NCBI GenBank assembly: GCA_017506865.1
Contig: JAFCMP010000054.1
Location: 62,001-126,000 of the forward strand
DNA length: 64,000 nucleotides
Direction: 5' to 3'
From: Tribonema minus
Lineage: Eukaryota > Sar > Xanthophyceae > Tribonematales > Tribonemataceae
The position numbers were made by a program, and so were the translations under genes. The notes under the pieces were generated by a model. It saw only the letters and a list, made by a program, of their open reading frames with translations. It did no database searches and was not told where the DNA came from. This document shows, piece after piece, positions 13,301-22,300 of this stretch. The stretch's first letter is position 1. Each line of letters opens with the position of its first letter.

Positions 13301-16300
13301 TGTGCCCTGGAGGTGACGTTGTTGAGCGTCTGGACTGCTACGTCAACCCTCACCACCTGTTGGACACAGAGAAGAGCCCGCCGGGCAACTGTTAATCATC
13401 AGCGTTGCTGAACCACATTGCCACTCAATGACATGCAGCATATGAGACGTCAGCTAGTAGGTCACTGTGGCTCTGAGCAGTCTCACCTGAAGTCTCCATA
13501 ATCATTTCCATCCAGTATGTCCTGCAGCAATTCTTGTGAAATTGCTTTAATCTGCTTCATGATTGGGGCATTGTGCCTTTTACGTGCACTGGGATGGCCA
13601 TGGGACCCTCATCTAGCAGTGAAGGGCACTGGGCATCATGATCATAAGTGCAGATGTGCAAGCGTGCATTCAGCGATTGTGACAACCCTCACCACCTGTT
13701 GGACACAGAGAAGAGCCCGCCGGGCAACTGTTAATCATCAGCACTGCTGAACCAAATTGCCACTCAAAGACATGCAGCATATGAGACGTCAGCTAGTAGG
13801 TCACTGTGGCTCTGAGCAGTCCCACCTGAAGTCTCCATAATCATTTCCATCCAGTATGTCCTGCAGCAATTCTTGTGAAATTGCTTTAATCTGCTTCATG
13901 ATTGGGGCATTGTGCCTTTTACGTGCACTGGGACGGCCATGGGACCCTCATCTAGCAGTGAAGGGCACTGGGCATCATGATCATAAGTGCAGATGTGCAA
14001 GCGTGCATTCAGCGATTGTGACAACAAGTTTTTGCATCAGCACCCATTGTGAGTACTACATAAGGTGCGTCAGTCAGCCATATGTACATGCATGCTGTGT
14101 GGACTTTATATAATAGAAGTATGCCCCTCAAGCAGAAATTGCTAAGCTACTACTAGTACGCTTCCAGCACAGCTGCTAAACCAGCGAACGAAATGCTCGC
14201 AGAATTGCGCAAGTATGCCTACTAGTGTTGTTACACTCTGAACACCCTTCACGGAGTCATGTCCTGCACTCAGTCTGCTGCTGAGTCAAATACTTCTTGC
14301 CCTCGTGAAGGCTCATTGACAAGCAGGTCATGATGACCCCCCAGGCTTTTCATGAGCACAGCTTTGACACCGTCGATTGAGATGCTTGCAGAACAAAGCA
14401 ACGTGAAGTATCACTTACAGCGTTGTTATGCTGATTCAAAGTGGGACACCTTTGGAGCATCATGTCCTGCATCGCTGCTGAGCATGCATCATATACTCGA
14501 AGTCCCACAGCAACTAATCTACTCGAACCACATACGCAAAGTTTAACTCTGCTCTCGACCCTACTCCATCAACTCGGGGGTTCTAGCAGTATTGTCACCA
14601 TAAGTGACAACTCATTGGCTCTGTCCATGGAGCGTCATGCAATGGATTGGGCGATTGCACGCCCAAGCCTGGGTCATAACAGCAAACTCATAGGGATAGC
14701 CAATTTTGGCACAAAATGGAGTCTAAAAACCAGGAAGCAGCAGCGGGCCAGAGGAGGGGGGAGGCGATGGTTTGGGCGTGCAGGTGCGGCACTGTGAGTC
14801 TCAGCCTGAGGCAGATGTGCAGCAATCACCAACCAACTTGAACGCGGCCCACCTACAAGGCCTTGGGCACATGGGGCTTGCAGCCCAGGCAGAGGTTGCA
14901 TTGCACTGGCAACAGTCTCAGCTTGAGGCAACATGCACCAATCAGCACCCAACAAGGCCCAATGTGACACAGGGGGCTTGCAACCCAGGCTAACCCTAAC
15001 CCTAGCCATCGCGGTATAGTGTAATTGCCGCAGTGTTCCCCTGTTGATTTTGCTGCTAATCACATCAATGACGTATCAGTAACGATGTGGGTGTGTAGCA
15101 GGCCACCTGGGGTCAACTCCTGGGTTTTCATGCAGTCCTGCGAGGCGATACCTCTGCATGGTAGGCGGGTCACATGCGGACATAGATGAACTGCCAGCCC
15201 CATACAGAGACCAAACTGATTCAAGGTCGTCATAGTCACTGAGATCGTTTTGCACAATGGTTTCCCCCACCATACAGTGCTCAGCTGCCTGCTGCACTTG
15301 TGCGCTGAAAATCCACAGTGCTCATGCAGCATCAATTCTGTGCGCCGAGTATTGCATTGCGTTGTCCAACTCACAGCTAATAGCCTAGTTGCGCCGTGAG
15401 CACTCTCACATTCTGACGGAAAAGATTGCACCACCAGCACAGCTCTGCGTATCCGCAGTGAGCGTCAGGGTGGCTCTAAGACTTCGTTCTTGCAGCTACA
15501 GTAGTAGTATCGCCTTCCGCGCATAGCAGCGGGTCATTGCGGTATCGACCTCGCACTGACAGCGTCTGACTCACCTTCGCGGCACACACACACAAGAAGC
15601 ATCAGCATTACCGTGGGTGACTACCATGGGAATTCCTTAAGTCAGCTTTTTCTTGATATACTTTCAAATTGTCTGTGGTGCACCTTGCCAGTGTCCTCTT
15701 TTTGTTCGCCTCCCTTAGGGTCGCAGAACCTCTTGCCGGTCTCGTAGGGCTCTTTTATGGCCAACTTTATTACTGAGGCCACACTCTTGAAGGCCTTCGG
15801 AACCAGGGCCAGCTTGGAGATGAACTGGGCGGCTCTGTACACGCCTCCGGCGCCCTTGGTAAAACCGCACGTGTACTTTCGGACCTGCGTGCGGGGCAGC
15901 AAGAGGCGTCACTGCAAGTGTCAAAGTGGAAGACATGAAAATGGTGGCATTCAATTTGTTCGCCCTCAGGGCACGGCTTTCAAATGGCTGTAGCCGTTTG
16001 TCTAGGGAGCCCTCAGGCACAATACTATAGTAGCAACTGGAACTGGCAGGAGACAATTGAATGCACCTATGGCATGCGGACCTATCAGTGATCTGACACA
16101 ACAGCATGTTGATGGGCGGGAGAAGCCGCCACGAGAGCACAATGTGTGTGTGGAGGAGACAATTATGACTATGCATTTATTCTGCCTGGCATACAAGGCA
16201 TAGTGAGTTGCACTGGAGCGTCTCCGGCTGCAGAGCACAGCACGCAACAAGCAGATGCGCTCAGAAACCGAAACACGCATAATTCTGAATCAGTCGCGGT

Positions 16301-19300
16301 GATAGCACGGGGTAGGCAATGATTACTGTATGCCTCAGAAGTCACGGTACAGCACTGTACTGTTGGCAGGCGCACTGGCAGCCATGTATGACTTTTCACC
16401 AGCCTGAGTGAGTGAGCCTGAGACGAACTTGATGCAGAGTTGCCTCTGTCAGCCTGATGCAATGCATCCAACTGCACCGCATGTGCTTGCTGACTCAGTC
16501 AGACTTGCCGCTGGACGCTTCAGCCGTTGCAAGCCAGACAGTGGTGGCAGCGGCTTCAAGTTGGTCTGCCACCACGGCGCGCAGTCTGATTTGCACCACG
16601 TCAAAGCACACGCCTTCAAGCTGGCGTGGGCTGCTGCGTGTCTGCTGAATATCACGACACCAACTTGAAAAGACAGGAAACCGTTGTGTCTCGCAGTACG
16701 AGCAATGCTGCAGGTTTCAGGGGATGCAGGTGACTGCCACTGACTCACCTCTGAGTCAGCGAAGTCACCATGCTTGATACAATTGGGCCATAACTGGCGA
16801 TCTTATCTGGCAGTTAGCAAGCGCTGAATGCCTCATATTTTGAGGTACATAGACATCTTGGAACCAGTTCGCCTCAGGCTGGACCTTTAAGCCTGAGGGC
16901 TCACCGTGCAGAAGCCGCTGATTCTGAATCAGAAGAAAACGTTTGAGGGCAAGGTCTGACTCTGAGGTCGCTGACGGTGGAAGCAGCATCGTGCTACTAG
17001 TAGACTTTGTCGTGCCGGGTCAGACATATTAGGTCACCGGTGCCACAGTGTATGGAAGCATACAATGCTGAGTGGCATGACACACACCTACAGTACTACT
17101 AGTAGGCTTCACGTTTATGCCACCTGCTGTTACTCTTCAAGTTGGCGTGCAACCTTGATTCATGTGAGGGTGTGCAACCCTGATGTTTGTGTTCGGGGGG
17201 AGGTGATCGATCCTGAATTGTTAGTAATACACTGTACGCAGCACGAGGCTTTGGCTTTGTTTCTGTAGAACACTCAAAAGCCTCCCCCCTCAGATGGAGT
17301 ACAGACGGTTTCTTGTGCAGAATAACAGCGGAATAACAGTCACTGTCACAGTGACAGTTGCCTAGAAAGCAGCTGCACCTGGTCTAGACTTGATCAACCT
17401 TTGGAGTTGATCGTCAGCAAGTCGGACTTCAAGTTTTGCTGCATCATATACGGACCAAATCAAATCCAAAAAAGGTGACTCATAGCACAGCACTGCCATG
17501 CGTTGAATGGACATAACATACATGGACTCCGGATATGCGTAGTACCCTGAGGCTGTCAGTCAATGATAAATCCATGATATAGTTTGCGCACCCTTGAAGT
17601 TGTATATTGTGCCCTGGACCTATGTCCTGGACCGCACCCGTGAAGTTCCAGTGGGTGCTGTCACCAGTCTGAGAACCGATCAGTCACTAGAAATGGCACT
17701 TTGAAAGGTCACCGTGCAAGTTGGGGCAGAAACAGCCTAGTAGCAGAACTAGTAGCTCAGTAAAAGACCCTGGGCCATGAGGTTGCTGTACCTGCTTGGT
17801 AATGCTTGCGAGGCTCTTCACCGGCCTCGAGACGCATTGGTAGTACAGGTAGTTGGAGTCTAACAGCACGTCATCCAGGTGACGCAGAAAGAAGCCGAAG
17901 GAACCGTCATTGACCTGCACTCACGTGGAACAGGCGACACCATGCCATTGGCACAAAATATAAATTAAATGCAGGAGACTGTCAGTGAGTGTCGTCCAGG
18001 AATCTTCGCCAGCATGGTCACCGTCACCACCACGGGGGTGGCCAGGCCAGAATCATCATGATGCTCAGGTAGTATTCCTAATAAAGCTTGCTGTGCACTG
18101 CATTGTCGGCTTTTGTGATGGCAGCCATGCCGACCCCAGTCTACTCTTAAAACTAGCTAGCACGGGGCGCTGCTGTGCACGCAGGTGATCAAGTCGTCGA
18201 TGCAACGCATCTCGGTACCTGTACGACATAAAAACTTTTCAAGTAGATGCGTTGGATCGATAACATCTCGGCGTATTCTGCACTCATTTATTTTCAACAA
18301 CTTGAAGTGCCGTAGCATAGGACATTGCATTATTGATAATCAGACTTTCAAATTAGCACCAGGTCTTCGTGTTTAGCTAGGGCTGCAGAATGGCAGCAGT
18401 GATCATGGCATTCAATGATGCTCTGTGTTTTTGGTATGAAAATTCATCACATGATACTTTTACCATATCAATGCCATACGAATTGAATGTACTACCAGCA
18501 CTGCCGCGGTGCGGCAGGACCTCAGGCAGGCTGGTGCTGGTTTACTATCATTCAATGTTGTATCACAGTGACTGCCCGTTCTGAGGCAATACTTTGAATT
18601 GTGAGGACTTGAGGACCCGGTGCTATTCAACAGCCTGAGCAGTGCAGCAGCCTGAGTTCCTGGACCTAGTAGGCTATTAGTAAGCACTATGGTAGCCTGA
18701 TATTTCACACTGTTACACTAGTGTGACAGTCACAGCAGCTCTGAGTCAGCCTCAGGCTGGCACTGCAGGCACCGGGCGGGCCTCAGGCTTGCCCTGGGCC
18801 ACACGAATAAATGGTAATCTGAATAATACATGTAAAGCCAATTGGTTCATAAACATACTATCTTTCATTGAAGATTTAGCCACAGAGCTTGAAGTTCTTC
18901 CACAGTGACTGCTGCCTGCCCTTAGGCTAGGGACTGCTTGAACCGCGCCGCCCTGCTCGTTGACAAGTCCTAATTAAAGCTTAAAGCTGGCACCTGGGGC
19001 ACACTAGAACTGAATCGATTTGAAAGCATGAGTAAGTCTTGCTTTGACTGTCACATGCGCACTGCAGCCTTCAGCCTTCAGGTTCAACAGTTAGTAAGTT
19101 AACTACTAACTTAAAGCCTGCTATCACCACACACGATGTCATTATGTCATCCCTGATGACATTGTGTGAGATGCTGAGGCCACTGGCGGCATTCAATTTG
19201 GCAACTCCCATGTACCCGTGGTTTGGGCCAAAAGCACATGGCATGAGTGTCACTCACCTCATCAAAAGTTGACACAGGTCCATCGATGGGCTTCTTTAGC

Positions 19301-22300
19301 TCCTCTATGATCTTCTTCTTCACAAACTTCTTTGCGGCGTCCTTGACAGCTGTTTGACACTTCTTCTTGACCTGTAAATAGCATAAGAAGTAAATGATTA
19401 TGGGGAACACACTCAGTCACTGTCATCAACATGTGCACTGCAGATTCAGCTGCACACAGCAGCGGCTGCTGCAACGGCAGCAACCTGAGGCTGGATCATC
19501 ATGATGATGATTGTCGAACAAACCATTGCAATTGGTATAGACTCCGAGTCGGACCTCAGGACCCTGTCAGACTGAGTTTTCCGAGCACTTGCTTAGCCTA
19601 GTAGTCCAGCGAGTCACTGACGGCGAAGTTCAACCTTCTGAAGTCTTGACAATAATCTTGTTCCTACTAGATCTGATTCATTTTCATAGGCACGACTATC
19701 ACACTATAATAAACAAATGATTGATTCCACATACATATTGATTCAGAAGCAATAGAACGTCATTGAGCAGTCTGAGATTTTAAAGCCTGTTTAGTCCTCA
19801 AGGGTTGAACTTCCGAAGTCGTTGCAGCTGTCACAGTGCCAGTGGGGTCCTGTTTTGGAATTTGTTGCGCCCAGCCGGGTTGAGCAGACTGTACTTACTA
19901 ATAGTCTACGTGACTCGGAGTGCCAGGTATTCAGTTCAATCAACTAAATAAGTTCAACTTGCCAGGTCCAGGTCCTCCGGGACCTTGGGACCTTTTTTTC
20001 GCAATCGAAAGCTCACCTTTCCATAGTTGGAATCTTTTGGAGGTGCTGTGTTCAAACGCTCCTTGTAGCTGTTTTGCTTGGGCGGAAGGGTAGCGTCTAC
20101 CAAAACACGCCCCCGAGTCAGAGCAGCATCTTGCTTGAGCAGGCGAACAAGCTGATGGTCCCGTCCGCGGGCCGTCTTATCTGATCCTGAGTCACTCAAG
20201 CTGCCACCACCGTGACGGAGACCTACCAGTGCACACCGGGTACAAATATCTTTGACACCTGGTCCAGCCTGAGGTATGGCATCATGTTGAATTTCGTCCA
20301 GACTGGCATACTGACAGTCACAGTCACTGTGACTCAGTTTGTCAGTGACACCGAGACAGTGGCGCTTTAATAATTTTAAAGCAGAGCTATAGTATAGCTA
20401 TCAATTTGTCAAGTAAAAACCAGATTGAATTCTGAATCAGAATTTGTGAAGCCCAGCCTGACAGTGTCACTCACTGACACTCTGGCACTGTCAGCCAGGC
20501 CGTGAGCGCGTGCCACAGTGAGGGCCTGCACTGCACTGGCAGGCACTCGCTGTTAGTCTGGCTGTCAACGATAGCCTACTAGTCTAAGACTAAATACTAC
20601 TGTACTTCAATAGTAGACTACTTTACGGCAGTACTTGGTAAGCGCAGTAGTTACAACGGCCGCAGCGTCGACGCTCTTCACTGCGGTGCAAGCGATCTAC
20701 GCCGCAACTGCCGTCACGGAGACGGGGACCACTGAGCCAGCCCCACACACCCACGGCATTGTGCCTGGCGCCGAGGCGGCCGCTGCGGCGGCGACCGTAC
20801 CTGGCCCTCAAGCCGCTGCCGCGGCTGCCTCTTCCACGCCCGCTAAAACACAAACTAGCGCGGAAGAAAGCAGCTGCAGCGGCGGGCAGGAGGACGACGA
20901 CGACGACTGGGAGGCCTATGCTGACGAGATCTGCAGAAAGGTAGTGCCCCGCCGCCGGCGCGGTCACTTCACGCACGGACTACAAGCCGGCCTTTCAAAT
21001 GTTCTTCGACGTCAATACGAGGACTGCCTGGTGGAGGACCTAGAGGCTGCCTCGGCTGGTGCCGTGGGCAAGCCGACGCAGGCTACACTTATTGGTGACT
21101 CGCGTGACACCAGCCGCCGCCGCCAACAGGCTAGCGCGCGGGTCCTGGCGCAGCTGCGCAGCCAGCGTGCGTCCGGGGCAATGGCGTGGATGAGCGTGCC
21201 ACCCGCTGCCAATGACCGCCCGGGTGCGGCGCCCATGTCCAGTATGGCAGCAGCCACGATGATTATGGTTGCGATCTTTATAGACGGGTGGGGCATACAG
21301 GGCGAGGTGTGCCCATGGCGGTGCAGTGACGTGAGCCCCACCTCCACGCATGCGATCAGCTGCCCCAGCCAGCACATACGGGGGCACAACGCGACACACA
21401 CTGCCCAAAAGCGGTGCCTACAGCGCATCTTGAGACAGCACCATGTCTCTATTGTCCGCAATGAGGACGCTAGCGTCTTCAAGGTACCGGGGTATCGGGC
21501 GGACACAGTCATTGACCCAGGGTGTCTGCACTTTAGCAGTGCATACCGTAACAAGGGAATAGTGCTAGACACAAGTGTGCGCGCGCCCACAGCGAGCTCG
21601 TACCTGACAGGCAAAACAAATGCCTCGAACACGGACGGCTATGCTGCTGGGGTGGGGGAGGACGCGAAGGTCAAGCACCACACCGGCACCTTGACGTCAT
21701 CTTGGGCTTTTGTGCCATTCGTGCAGGAGTCGTACGGACGGCTGGGCAAGCAGACAAGCCTTTTTGTTAAGGAGTTGGCAATGCACTCAGCACTGTGCTC
21801 AGGGGGGGGGAAGGCAGATGTGTTACGCAAGGCCGGGTTAGCTAAGAGTCAGATCCACATTGAGCTGAGCATATCGCTGGCGCGGGAGTTGGCGGAGCGC
21901 GTCATGGCATACACACGTGGAGCGCGAATGCTGGGCTGTGTTGCGGCGCCGGTATCCAAACTCCTAGGGCACAGCGCAGACTAGGCTGCTGCGTTGACGC
22001 AAGCTTTTCGATTGCATAGGCAACCCGGCCTCCCTTGGGCCTTTATAAATACAAGTCCATACGCGCAGTAGTTGTGGACTTGTACTACAGTTACTGTTAC
22101 TTCTAGGTAATCAAGGCCCAAGGGAGGCCGGGCCGGGTTGCCTATGCAATCGAAAATTTTGCGTCAACGCACCTGCCAGCAGCCTAAGTCTGCACTGCGC
22201 CCTAGGAGCTTGGATACCAGCGCTGCTGCAGTCATCATGGTCATGCCATTGGTCCAAGTTGACAATAGTATCATGTTGTTGAATGGAACCCGAATCGGAC

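Larger units (their letters stand above)
13344..14021. repeat. 339-bp tandem duplication carrying a mini-exon and an acceptor
   Basis: 13344-13682 and 13683-14021 are the same sequence with six base differences that I can see and no indel (about 98% identity). The unit holds the acceptor and first bases of exon 13203-13356 and a complete candidate mini-exon. High identity means a recent event. Confidence 0.9.
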
